A stretch of 56,669 nucleotides of DNA from Sporisorium sorghi (lineage: Eukaryota; Basidiomycota; Ustilaginomycetes; Ustilaginales; Ustilaginaceae): assembly GCA_023212695.1 (NCBI GenBank), contig JALCCG010000139.1, positions 1 through 56,669 on the forward strand, in the 5' to 3' direction. Below, piece by piece: positions 18,635 to 27,391 of the stretch. Position 1 is the stretch's first letter. Each line of letters starts with the position of its first letter. The notes below the pieces were generated by a model. It did not search any database. It had not been told where the DNA came from and saw nothing but the letters and a program-made list of their open reading frames with translations. A program made the position numbers and the translations under genes.

Positions 18635-21226
18635 ATGGATCCCGTCGCTGTGCAGGATCATGGCGCTAATGATGCAGGCCCTTCCGTTGCTCCTCCCGTC
18701 CTGCGCAAGATCCCTCGTCCACCCAACGCCTTTATCCTCTATCGATCCAACAAGATGAAGGAACTCAAGAACAAGAAAAACTCCAATTCCTTGGCAGATA
18801 CTGGCCTCGACAAACTCGACTATCAGCGTCAGCTCAGCAAAGTCATTGGCCAACTCTGGCGCGACGAGTCCGAACAGGTCAAGGCTACCTTTTACGAAAA
18901 AGCACAGCAAGCTGCTAGGGAACATAAAGAGAGATACCCCGAGTATCGCTTCAAGCCTGCTGGCGTCAAGAAGGCGTCTTCGCGAGAAACCGAGATTCCT
19001 GCTATTGCTGCTGGTGCTGCTCCGAATATCACGCCGCCCGAGAGCAAGGGCGATACCGACTTTTCTCCTGGCCATCTCAGCGGTCCTTTGTCCGGTTCAG
19101 GCTCTGGCAGCGGCCGCAAGAGGGCTTCGCTCGAAGGCGCCAGGTCCAAAACTTCTCCCTATTCCACTACAAGTCGTCATCGCCGCACTTCGTCCACCGA
19201 TCCTTCCTCGCCGACGGCACATCGACCCAGTCTTAGCCAGAGCCAGCAAGGCGCTCCTGCCCTGGTGTACGCTGCTGATGATCCAGCTGGACGTCCTGCT
19301 GATGGTGTTCCACTCACTCGTTCCGTCTCGTTTGGCGCTCCGAGCCAGAGATCCAGTCAGAGGCGTTCTACCAAAGCTCCTGCCAGGAGATCGTTGGATG
19401 GACAAATCGCACAGGCTACCAATGCGAACCATTCCTTCGACACGCTCGTTCCCCAGCATCTGCGCGACAATCGCGTGTTCTTGGCGCCACATCAACCACC
19501 GCCCCTTCCGATCGGCCTTGCAATCACCACCGACGAGCCTAGCACTTTTCACGAGGTGCACGAGCAGCAGCAGCACAGAGTGCAAAAGCCGAAATGCAGT
19601 CTCTTTGACGCTGTCAGGAGCGCACTCCCGCCCGAGCGTCGTGCTTTTCTCGAACAGTCGTTGGCTATGAAGGGGCTCTCGTACGCAGTCGAAGCCAATG
19701 CTCACGACAGAGCAGCTCCGAGCTGGACACGGAATGAATCTACCGCACCATTTGCGCAGAGCGACTCTTGGAACTCCATGACCAGTGCCGCCTCGGAAAT
19801 GGGCACTTCGCATACTTGGCAGAGCCAGGAGATCACCAGCAACCCCTCCAGTCAAAGCTCGTACTCGACACCGTTTTCGGAATTGCCTCCCCACTTGGAC
19901 CCTGCCAACCAAGCTCCCGTCGACGCGTCTGTTTATACCGGGCACCACGTGAACCTTCACATGAGTGCCTCTGACAGCGCGAAGTACGCTGGTCTCGCTG
20001 AATGGAGCCAGCCAGACCCAAGCTTTCTCGGCCACGCTCAGTCCTATCCTTCGTCCTCTGCCAACGGCGCACCTCCGCCTCCTTTTGGTTGCAACATCTA
20101 TACTGGCCATTCCGGCGCTGACGGGCGTGTTCAGCAATCGCAAAACGCTCACTACGAGCCTCAGTTCCACTATGCTCAGCCCTTACCTTGTTTCGGGTAC
20201 GTCGACACTGCGCAGGACGCGCCATCGAACTACGAGATCAATCATTCAAATTCTGCCTTCGTGGCGCTGTCCGAGCCTGACAGCACCGGACAGGTTTATG
20301 GCCATTTTTATGGTCTCGATGGCCAGCTGATCGGTCAAGGAACGGTCCCTGGTACGGATCTTGGTTCGCACGGTAGCCAAGAGTATCTCGACGAGGAGGC
20401 ACGTCAACGAAGAGCGGTCGACCAGCTCTTGATGCAGATGATGACGTCCAGCAACCCGTCTGGCGCCGCCTTGGACTGTCCTCTGCACCCGGACCTGGTC
20501 GACATGGGAGCCTCACAGGTGCAGGGCGAGACACAAGAACCGTCCAGCTCAGCTTACGATCCAGCCCAGTGGCAGAGCTGGTCGCAACAGCCAAGCGTCA
20601 AGCTCGAGGACAACGTCGATCAAGGCGTCAGTCAGTTGCGCCTGGTCAATGCAAGCTCGCAAGCTGAATGTTTCGAGCCGAATGCTTTCGAGCTACACTC
20701 TCCTTCGGTGGTGCCTGTTCCGACGAGTCAAGAATGGATGGACGCCTCGACTCAGGTTCAAGACCATGCACAGCTCGCTTCCCCAAGGACAAGCCGAAAC
20801 TTCAGCCGGCCCATGATCTACGACGCATCGCCGCAAGAATTCAAATCACATAGCTCAACGGCCACCACATCGACACCTTCTCCTCCCTCTATCGCAAATG
20901 CACAAGTGCAGCATGAAGCTGCTCAGGACCAACCAGCGACGATCGATCCAGCTCAGTTGACGCGCAGACCGGAACCGGAGCCAGACCAACTTGGCCAAGA
21001 GCCGCAACATCAAGCCACGGAATCGGATCCAGAGCGAAGTAGCGAAGAGCCGCAGCCTCAAGCCAAGGAAAACCTCCCGCAAAGTGTCCACCAATCGCTG
21101 CGAAACTGGAAAGCCAATAGGCTGAGTTCGTTCAAGGACAAGCTGGCTCGTGTAAGGCACAAGGCGACGCCGTCGACGTCGTCTCTCGATCAGGTGAAGG
21201 ATCGAGATGCGAAGGATGGCGTCTGA
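18635..21226 (+). CDS. HMG-box transcription factor (MATA-HMG type, Prf1/Rop1-like)
   Basis: A sequence-specific HMG-box regulator of 863 residues in one exon. The box spans about residues 25-109: KIPRPPNAFILYR opens helix 1, QLSKVIGQLWRDE forms helix 2, and a long third helix ends REHKERYPEYRFKPAG. This is the MATA-HMG pattern of fungal mating and development regulators. Between helices 1 and 2 there is a Lys/Asn/Ser-rich insertion making the box longer than usual. The rest is low-complexity, rich in Ser, Gln, Pro and His, with many S/T-P sites that could be MAP-kinase targets. Size and architecture resemble smut pheromone response factor Prf1 and its regulator Rop1; which of these, if either, is not settled. 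The upstream region of at least 1 kb has HMG-type sites, which would allow autoregulation. Confidence 0.85.
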   Translation: MDPVAVQDHGANDAGPSVAPPVLRKIPRPPNAFILYRSNKMKELKNKKNSNSLADTGLDKLDYQRQLSKVIGQLWRDESEQVKATFYEKAQQAAREHKERYPEYRFKPAGVKKASSRETEIPAIAAGAAPNITPPESKGDTDFSPGHLSGPLSGSGSGSGRKRASLEGARSKTSPYSTTSRHRRTSSTDPSSPTAHRPSLSQSQQGAPALVYAADDPAGRPADGVPLTRSVSFGAPSQRSSQRRSTKAPARRSLDGQIAQATNANHSFDTLVPQHLRDNRVFLAPHQPPPLPIGLAITTDEPSTFHEVHEQQQHRVQKPKCSLFDAVRSALPPERRAFLEQSLAMKGLSYAVEANAHDRAAPSWTRNESTAPFAQSDSWNSMTSAASEMGTSHTWQSQEITSNPSSQSSYSTPFSELPPHLDPANQAPVDASVYTGHHVNLHMSASDSAKYAGLAEWSQPDPSFLGHAQSYPSSSANGAPPPPFGCNIYTGHSGADGRVQQSQNAHYEPQFHYAQPLPCFGYVDTAQDAPSNYEINHSNSAFVALSEPDSTGQVYGHFYGLDGQLIGQGTVPGTDLGSHGSQEYLDEEARQRRAVDQLLMQMMTSSNPSGAALDCPLHPDLVDMGASQVQGETQEPSSSAYDPAQWQSWSQQPSVKLEDNVDQGVSQLRLVNASSQAECFEPNAFELHSPSVVPVPTSQEWMDASTQVQDHAQLASPRTSRNFSRPMIYDASPQEFKSHSSTATTSTPSPPSIANAQVQHEAAQDQPATIDPAQLTRRPEPEPDQLGQEPQHQATESDPERSSEEPQPQAKENLPQSVHQSLRNWKANRLSSFKDKLARVRHKATPSTSSLDQVKDRDAKDGV

Positions 21227-21469
21227 GACAGGAACGCTCGTTTTGCTCGATACACCTTCTCGTACAGACTTTCCCTCCCCCATCGCTCAAACTACATTCG
21301 CCCAACTGGGCCTCATTCTGTTCTACCTAGCTCCGTCTTAATCTCAGTGTCGTCGTTTCGCCTCTCTCCTCCTCTTGTGAGCTCCCGTGGAAGCGTTCGC
21401 AAAGCGGAAAGAATCATGCATTGATATTCAACCGAGACCGAGAACAAAAATGGAACCCTTGACAAGACA

Positions 21470-24013
21470 TCAGCCAGCTTGTCTCCGATTCTGCTGCTGG
21501 TCCTGCATTATGTACACGTCGCCCAGCAGACCCGCCATGAGCTGCTGCTGTTGTTGCAGGTCGAACGGGAGGCCTTGTGACTGTGAGGGGATTACTGGGC
21601 TGTGTTGCTGTTGCTGTTGTTGCTGCTGCTGCGGAGTCGGAAAGCCGACGCTGGGCGGGGGAGCGTTTAAAAAGGCGTTCAAGCTGGCCATTTCGCCGTT
21701 CGCTGGCTGCCTGCCGTCATGTGAAGACCACTGCATCTCCGCACCGAAAGAAGGAGGCGCAGGGTGCGGGTAGAATACTGACATTGTCCCTGCGTCGGCA
21801 GTGTGGCTGGACGCGGTGGAAAGCGAAGGCGGAGCGGGCTGCTCGAGCGGCACAGGCGGTGCAGTCTCAGCGCGCTGGATGGGTGAAATGGCCACCTGCG
21901 TGGGCGCGTGCGGCATCGTAGCTGCGCGGATGCGCTTGTCGCCGCCGCCGCCAGTGATCACCGCCGCACCTCTCCCGCCTTCGCCACCGGTGTGGTCAGA
22001 GAGAGCTTTCCTCTTCCTCTCCGCTTTAGCGTCGTCGTTGTCGTGGACATTGCGGATGGCGCCGAGGAGCCTGCCCAGCTGCGCACGCACGTCGCCGACG
22101 CCGGGCAGGCTGCGCTCGAGCTGTTGCAGCCCAGCAAGGGCGACATCGACCTCGCCCAGCAGGCTGGGGACGTTGCACCCGGGCACGCGGACCGCCGTGA
22201 GCGCGAGGAACGCCGCCGAAGCCGCGAGGCACTGCGCATACGCCGCCAGCCACGGGCTGGGCGGCAGGTGGCGAGTGAGGGTGAGGAAGCGGCGCACCGT
22301 CTCGCCGGCGAGGTGCAGCGTGCGTGCGAGGTCCGCGCGGCGCTCTGGATCCGCTGTATCGTTGTGCGAGATGTGCTGCTGCGCGAGGTGCACGCGTACG
22401 CGTTCGGTTTGGAGGGATACAAAAGCTATGCACGCGGCGACGGCGGCGGTGGCGTCGGAGGCAGGCGACGGAGTGCTGCGGTACGTGGGCGGGAGTGATG
22501 CGTACCACGCGAGCAGCTGCGCGTCGGCATCACGCGCCACGGCAGAGACATCGGTCGCGCTGGAGGGGCAGCGAAGGACAAGATCGCGCACGGTGCGCCC
22601 GACGACACCCGCCGTGCTGCAGAGCGTCGAGAGGTCGTGCAGCGCGCTCAGCAGGCCCCCGCCCAGATGGTGCTGGGAAAAGACCACGCTCTGCTCCTGC
22701 GTGGCCATCTTGCCCAAAGAGGAGCGCACGAGGCGGTCGAGCAGCTCGATCGATGTGCACAGCCGCGCGTACTCGGCAGCTTGCTGCTCTCCCAGCGACT
22801 GGAGTAAGCTGCGCGCCTTGAGGATGTGCTCGAAAGCTAAGCGTGACTCGCCCCGCCCAGCAGCGTGGTACGCCAGCAGCGCGTGCACCTGCGCGTGTCT
22901 CGTCGCTTCAACGCCATCGCGGTGGGGAGGGTCGGACATTCTGTGTGCCCAGGCGCGCGCGTGTGCGTCCAGCTCCGTAGACGTGAAGTGTACACTCGCT
23001 GCTGACTGGGTGGTGACTGCCTGCGCGCCGCACGCCATGACGGCGAAGACGAGCGCTGCGTCTGAAGCGCGCTGCACGGGCAGCGACGGGTCGGCCGAGG
23101 CTACCCTGACCCACGCCGCGTGCGCGTCCGAGGGCGCAGCGACGGCGCAGAAGGGAAACACGCGCTGGGCGTAGGATTCGAGGTGCGCGATGAACTCGGT
23201 TTCAGCGGGTAGAGAGGGTGCGGTGGCTGCGTAGCCAGTTTCGCGCTTGAGGTTGGAGAGGTGGAAGGCTGACGTTGTAGCCGCTTGCTGTTGTGCTGCC
23301 GCTGGGACCGGGTCGGAGGTCGTGGTGAAGTGGAACGGGTGCAGCGCAGCGTTGGCCTGCTCGATAAGGTACGCCGCCGAGAGGCAGCTCAGATCAATGG
23401 AATGCTCGAGGCCCAACCTACCTTGCATACCATCGCGCTCCGCATGCACCACCGCTCCACCATGCTGCCCTCCCCGCTGCCACACACCCACTTGCTCGCC
23501 CTGCTGCCTTCCCTCACTCGCGTGCTGCCGCAACAGAAACGCCACATGGCTCTCCACCCCCGCCAGTCTTGCCTCGAGCGACTCGACATACCGCCTACTG
23601 TACGCCGACCTATCCTTCACATCGACGTAGTTGCACTCTTCCGCGAAAGCAATGCACTGGCTGCACGGTTTTTGGCCGTTGCATTTGACTTTTTTGCGAC
23701 GGCACACTTCGCAGGCTCGGCCGACGCGTTTGCGCGTGGAGCCTTCGGAGGTGGTGATGGTGTCCGGGGGAATGGCGGGGAAGAGCTGGGTGGGGAGCGT
23801 GGCGAGCGGTTGGGTGGGGGATGAGTTGGTCGTGTCGGTGGTGGGGGTGTGTGGGGTAATGGTGCTGAAGCACATGTTGACGGGGATGCGACCTGCTATG
23901 AAGGGAAGAGGATGGGAGCTGTTGAAAGGATGACTGGGAAGGGCATCTCGAGGATGGTGAACGAGGGCTTTTATGGACGAGCTGATCAAGACAGTTCGAA
24001 GCGTACTCAGCAT
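21470..24013 (-). CDS. Zn2Cys6 fungal transcription factor
   Basis: The binuclear zinc cluster is C-x2-C-x6-C-x5-C-x2-C-x6-C in RACEVCRRKKVKC and following, at residues 101-127 if the ATG at 24013 is used. A short linker and the helix RYVESLEARLAGVESHVAFLL (dimerisation coiled coil) follow. The middle 400 residues are helical with repeated LDRLVRSSLGKMA-like elements of the fungal-specific regulatory domain. The C-terminus is Pro/Gln-rich with a run of about nine Gln, a likely activation region. The start is uncertain. An ATG at 23875 (801 residues) is also good, and a TTCATAG acceptor lies just upstream of it, so the extra N-terminal part may be leader or intron. Convergent with the HMG gene. 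Target genes cannot be predicted. Confidence 0.88.
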   Translation of the reverse strand: MLSTLRTVLISSSIKALVHHPRDALPSHPFNSSHPLPFIAGRIPVNMCFSTITPHTPTTDTTNSSPTQPLATLPTQLFPAIPPDTITTSEGSTRKRVGRACEVCRRKKVKCNGQKPCSQCIAFAEECNYVDVKDRSAYSRRYVESLEARLAGVESHVAFLLRQHASEGRQQGEQVGVWQRGGQHGGAVVHAERDGMQGRLGLEHSIDLSCLSAAYLIEQANAALHPFHFTTTSDPVPAAAQQQAATTSAFHLSNLKRETGYAATAPSLPAETEFIAHLESYAQRVFPFCAVAAPSDAHAAWVRVASADPSLPVQRASDAALVFAVMACGAQAVTTQSAASVHFTSTELDAHARAWAHRMSDPPHRDGVEATRHAQVHALLAYHAAGRGESRLAFEHILKARSLLQSLGEQQAAEYARLCTSIELLDRLVRSSLGKMATQEQSVVFSQHHLGGGLLSALHDLSTLCSTAGVVGRTVRDLVLRCPSSATDVSAVARDADAQLLAWYASLPPTYRSTPSPASDATAAVAACIAFVSLQTERVRVHLAQQHISHNDTADPERRADLARTLHLAGETVRRFLTLTRHLPPSPWLAAYAQCLAASAAFLALTAVRVPGCNVPSLLGEVDVALAGLQQLERSLPGVGDVRAQLGRLLGAIRNVHDNDDAKAERKRKALSDHTGGEGGRGAAVITGGGGDKRIRAATMPHAPTQVAISPIQRAETAPPVPLEQPAPPSLSTASSHTADAGTMSVFYPHPAPPSFGAEMQWSSHDGRQPANGEMASLNAFLNAPPPSVGFPTPQQQQQQQQQHSPVIPSQSQGLPFDLQQQQQLMAGLLGDVYIMQDQQQNRRQAG
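21600..21640. repeat. CAG/CTG-type triplet run coding polyglutamine
   Basis: TGCTGTTGCTGTTGTTGCTGCTGCTG on the plus strand encodes the Gln run near the C-terminus of the Zn2Cys6 factor on the minus strand. Mixed CAA/CAG codons make it less prone to expansion. Confidence 0.7.
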
Positions 24014-24876
24014 GCGAAGAGACAAAATTTTCCGAAGAGCTCTCCCCGATCTCGTGCATTCTTCTTCTGCACACCAGCAGCGTGCGGTGCAGTTGGGTGC
24101 CAGCAGATCTTCTCAAGTGGCTGACGCTCTGGCTGAGCTGACGACATGGCTGAGCGGACGAGCGGGGGCGGCGTGGCTTGAGTTGTGCTGTCTAAGTTGA
24201 CCGATCGTGAGCCTAAATTGTGACTTCGACCGAGCTGACCACCAGCCAACCGGGCAGCAGCAGCAGCGACGGCGAAAGTGGTCAGCAGCGAACGTTCCTC
24301 TGCTCTGGAACTTCTTTGCTCCCCATTTTTTTGCGGCGAGGAGAGCGACGACTGCTGGTTGACGTTCTGGGATATGCATGCAAAAAGAAGGTTTGGCGGT
24401 TCTCTGTAAACGTTGATGGTATCACAGTGCCCCCGCCACAAGCATGAGAGAGTCTGGGCAGTGGCAGCAGCGAAAAAAGTTCCCATGCTTTTGCCGTCCA
24501 AAGCAGACGAGATGAAGCTTGGCTCTGGACAAGCACGCGCACGTCGCTCGACGTAAAACAAGATTAAGTCACAGACCGAAACGAGACCGAGGACGCCCTG
24601 TGGCGACAAGACGTGGTTCGAGCTCTGTCCCCACTCGGGTGAACTTTTCTGGCTGCACTGCCAAGCCACAGCTTCCGTCGGGTTGTGGCTTTGCCAGCTG
24701 GCGATAGAGAGATCGTCGTATGAAGGTGTTGCGAAGAGAAGCTCCGCGATGCCGAAGCGTGGGTCGGGGGGAGCAGCATGGCGTCGACAGTCTAATTGCA
24801 GAGCAAAAGCGTTTTTTGACGGCCATCTCCGTGTCAGAAAGCTTCTTGATGAAATGAAATCGCAACGGTGGTGGTA

Positions 24877-24907
<31 letters not shown>

Positions 24908-25393
24908 GCGATCTTTTTTTTTTTCCAAAGCATGCATGACGATTTACACTACTCGGCGCGAACAAAACAAACTCTGATCGTGACGAAGTTGCGACAACAG
25001 TGTCTGCTGAAGATCAAGTGCCGTGTACCTAATTTATCCCACCCACCAACAGCAGCCGTCGAGAGATGGATCACTTGAAGTTTTTCCGAGCTGGCAAAGT
25101 TGTCTGCGCCCCCGACGGAGCCCACAGTGATCGACGTTTTTCTTCACCTCGTGGATGCGGAGCACTCCGCTCTCCTCATGTGTGCCGCTGTTGATGTGGA
25201 CATATTGAGTCTCTTTGCTCCGACGGTCTCGACTGATTTCATTCGACGGCTAGTCGAGGGGGGGGGCATGCAGCACAACGGTCCGTTATCCGGCGAGATA
25301 GTGTCTGCACAAAGAGCAGTATGATCCATTGCGGACCGTGCTGGAGAATGCTGTGTGATTCGACGGGTAAAAGTACAATGTGCATGCTGTTGG
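24014..25393. other. 1.4-kb intergenic region upstream of the Zn2Cys6 gene
   Basis: No supported gene. A (GGC)n tract lies at about 24877-24906, next to a T run at 24914-24925, and a G run at 25258-25265. Open frames here (one of about 300 codons on the minus strand) gain length from the GGC tract and show no family feature. It presumably contains the promoter of the Zn2Cys6 gene and the 3' end of HGH1. Confidence 0.5.
24877..24906. repeat. (GGC)n microsatellite
   Basis: About ten GGC units, non-coding, between HGH1 and the Zn2Cys6 factor. Confidence 0.8.
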
Positions 25394-26986
25394 TCAAAGC
25401 TCTTCAATCTGCAGATCTTCATCATCGCTGTCCTCGTGCTCCTGCACCTCAGCGCCAACATCCTCCTCGTTGGCCTCGGCATCGTCCTCCAGATCCTTTG
25501 CTGTGGCGGCCGACTCGTCCCTCTTGAGAATGTTGACCAGCCTGAGCACGGCCTCTGCGATCTTTTCGTCCGCTTCGACCAGATGCGCCGACCTGACCAC
25601 GACATACGCACCCCGTGCACGCAGACACTGTCGGCCGTACAGGTTGGTGCAGAGCAAAAGCAGGCTCTCTACAAGCATGAGTCGCAGCGCAGGGTCCTTC
25701 TCGCGCTTCTTGTCCTCGGGCAGCATCTGGCACTCTTCGGGCAGCTCCTCTTGATCTTCCAGATCGACCTCGGAGAGCTCCTTGCCATCGCACAGCGGCA
25801 GCAGGAGGTACGGCAAAATGTCAACCGAAGAGGGCGGTCGCGTGGTGGCACGCAGCGCACCGGCGAGCATCTCATCCTCGCCATCGCGAGCGGGTGGCGG
25901 TGCGACGAGCAGCTTGTGTGCCGATTTGATGAAGAGAACATTCTTGAGCGTGCTGATGACGCCGCCTCGACGGATGAGGTTGGGATGCTCGGTAAACGCC
26001 ATGATGCGCGCGATGGGGTATTCGGTCGCTGCGGGTACCGCACCTTGCTCGTCGACGCCGCGAGCCAGGGCTGCCTGTGCTGTTGCTGAGGCTGCTGCGG
26101 AAGAGGCGGACAGTGGCGTCACGAACCAGTCCCTCCCGCGAGGCAGCACGGTGACGTTGGCAAAGACGCTCGCGAGAAAGTTGCAGTTGGTCTTGCGCTT
26201 GATACGCGGTCTTCCATCGGGACCTCGTTCCACTTTTTCTGGTTGGTTGTCCTTCTCCGCTTGAGTGGCGGCCTCTTTTGCGCGCTCCTTCATGGCCTCG
26301 AGATCGCTTCCCTGAGAAGCGACGGTGGCACCTTCCTCGAAAGCGTCGAGCAGCCTCGCCATGGCAGGCACCTTTTCATCCATCTTTTTCGCCTGCTCCG
26401 CCACTTTTCGCGCATACTCTTCCGCCTTTGCCTTCTTGGCTGCATACTCTGGATCGTTCGGCTCGACGTCCATACCATTGAGCGCACCCTCCATCTCCTC
26501 GGACGCCATAAAGCTGTAAAACGGACGAGCCTGCACTTGCAAATCGAGCAAAATGGCACAAATCGACTCGAGCTTGGTCAAGTTTGACAACAGCATACAC
26601 GCGAGATCCGCCAGCAGCGACACCGGATCAGCGATGTACCGCACCAGGAACTCAAGGAACGCCTTGTCGCCAATCTTGCGCGCCAGCACCAAGCTATCCG
26701 AGATGTTGATCAGTGCGCTGAATGCATCATGCGCAGTGATGGGCTGGTCCTGGCACAGTCGCTTGAGATCCTCGACCGTGTCCACCTCCTTGCCATCGCG
26801 GCCGAGCAAAGGCGAACCATCACGGTTCTTGTGCTTCGAGATGAGCAGCGATCGTTGCGGACTGCCCTTTGCGCTGAAGCCTACGATGTTGCTGAGGGCG
26901 ACCTGTCGGACCTGTGCGTTGGGATCCGAGAGGAAGGTGAGCACCTCGAGCTCTGGTGGTGGTGGTGTTGTTGTGGTTGATGGCAT
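25394..26986 (-). CDS. HGH1: HGH1, eEF2-folding chaperone adaptor
   Basis: An armadillo/HEAT-like protein of 530 residues with the two family domains in order. The N-terminal one (DUF383) contains LEVLTFLSDPNAQVRQVALSNIVGFS, ITAHDAFSALINISD and the block CNFLASVFANVTVLPRGRDWF. The C-terminal one (DUF384) contains DILPYLLLPLCDGKEL, LPEECQML, LRLMLVESLLLLC and a final helix ending in an acidic tail. In yeast Hgh1 acts with the chaperonin TRiC and Hsp90 to fold translation factor eEF2 in the cytosol. The insertion around residues 170-240 is highly charged (EYARKVAEQAKKMDEK) and may be coiled coil. Start ATG at 26986; the alternative frames are shadows. It is divergent from BUD6 with about 400 bases between the starts. 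Confidence 0.93.
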   Translation of the reverse strand: MPSTTTTPPPPELEVLTFLSDPNAQVRQVALSNIVGFSAKGSPQRSLLISKHKNRDGSPLLGRDGKEVDTVEDLKRLCQDQPITAHDAFSALINISDSLVLARKIGDKAFLEFLVRYIADPVSLLADLACMLLSNLTKLESICAILLDLQVQARPFYSFMASEEMEGALNGMDVEPNDPEYAAKKAKAEEYARKVAEQAKKMDEKVPAMARLLDAFEEGATVASQGSDLEAMKERAKEAATQAEKDNQPEKVERGPDGRPRIKRKTNCNFLASVFANVTVLPRGRDWFVTPLSASSAAASATAQAALARGVDEQGAVPAATEYPIARIMAFTEHPNLIRRGGVISTLKNVLFIKSAHKLLVAPPPARDGEDEMLAGALRATTRPPSSVDILPYLLLPLCDGKELSEVDLEDQEELPEECQMLPEDKKREKDPALRLMLVESLLLLCTNLYGRQCLRARGAYVVVRSAHLVEADEKIAEAVLRLVNILKRDESAATAKDLEDDAEANEEDVGAEVQEHEDSDDEDLQIEEL

Positions 26987-27391
26987 TGTGAACAGTCAGC
27001 TAGTGACAGATGGTGATGATGATGGTGGTGGTGGTGGTGGTACGGATCAAAAAAAAAAAAGCTTCTCGAGCGAAAAATTTGAGCAATATTCCACCGCGCT
27101 AATCACCGGCGGCTATCAGAAACAGTCTTTCCTCGGCCTTCGGAGGAGTGCCATTGCCAGAAAATCAAAAAGAAAATCCGGTCATTTTATTCTTTGCCCA
27201 CATCGGGGATGGATCGGGAGATGTGACAGGCACGGAAGCAGTTTGTGAGTTTGAGCAGCAAGCAAACACGCTTTGACCACTCACTGACTTGCTATCCTCA
27301 TCTCCTCTCCCTCATCGTCCTCATCGCAAGGCCTTCTTCTCGCACTCCACCTTTGCGGTGAGAAGACTGCTCGGTGATCGCAGCAGCAGCC
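26987..27391. promoter_or_regulatory. Divergent promoter region HGH1/BUD6
   Basis: The 405 bases between the two start codons include a (GGT)n run near 27020-27040 and an A run at 27049-27060. No gene. Both promoters must lie here. Confidence 0.5.

Noticed and set aside
24007..24933. 308-codon minus-strand ORF upstream of the Zn2Cys6 gene
   Set aside because: Begins with poly-Arg from the GGC tract, overlaps the start of the transcription factor in another frame and shows no domain.
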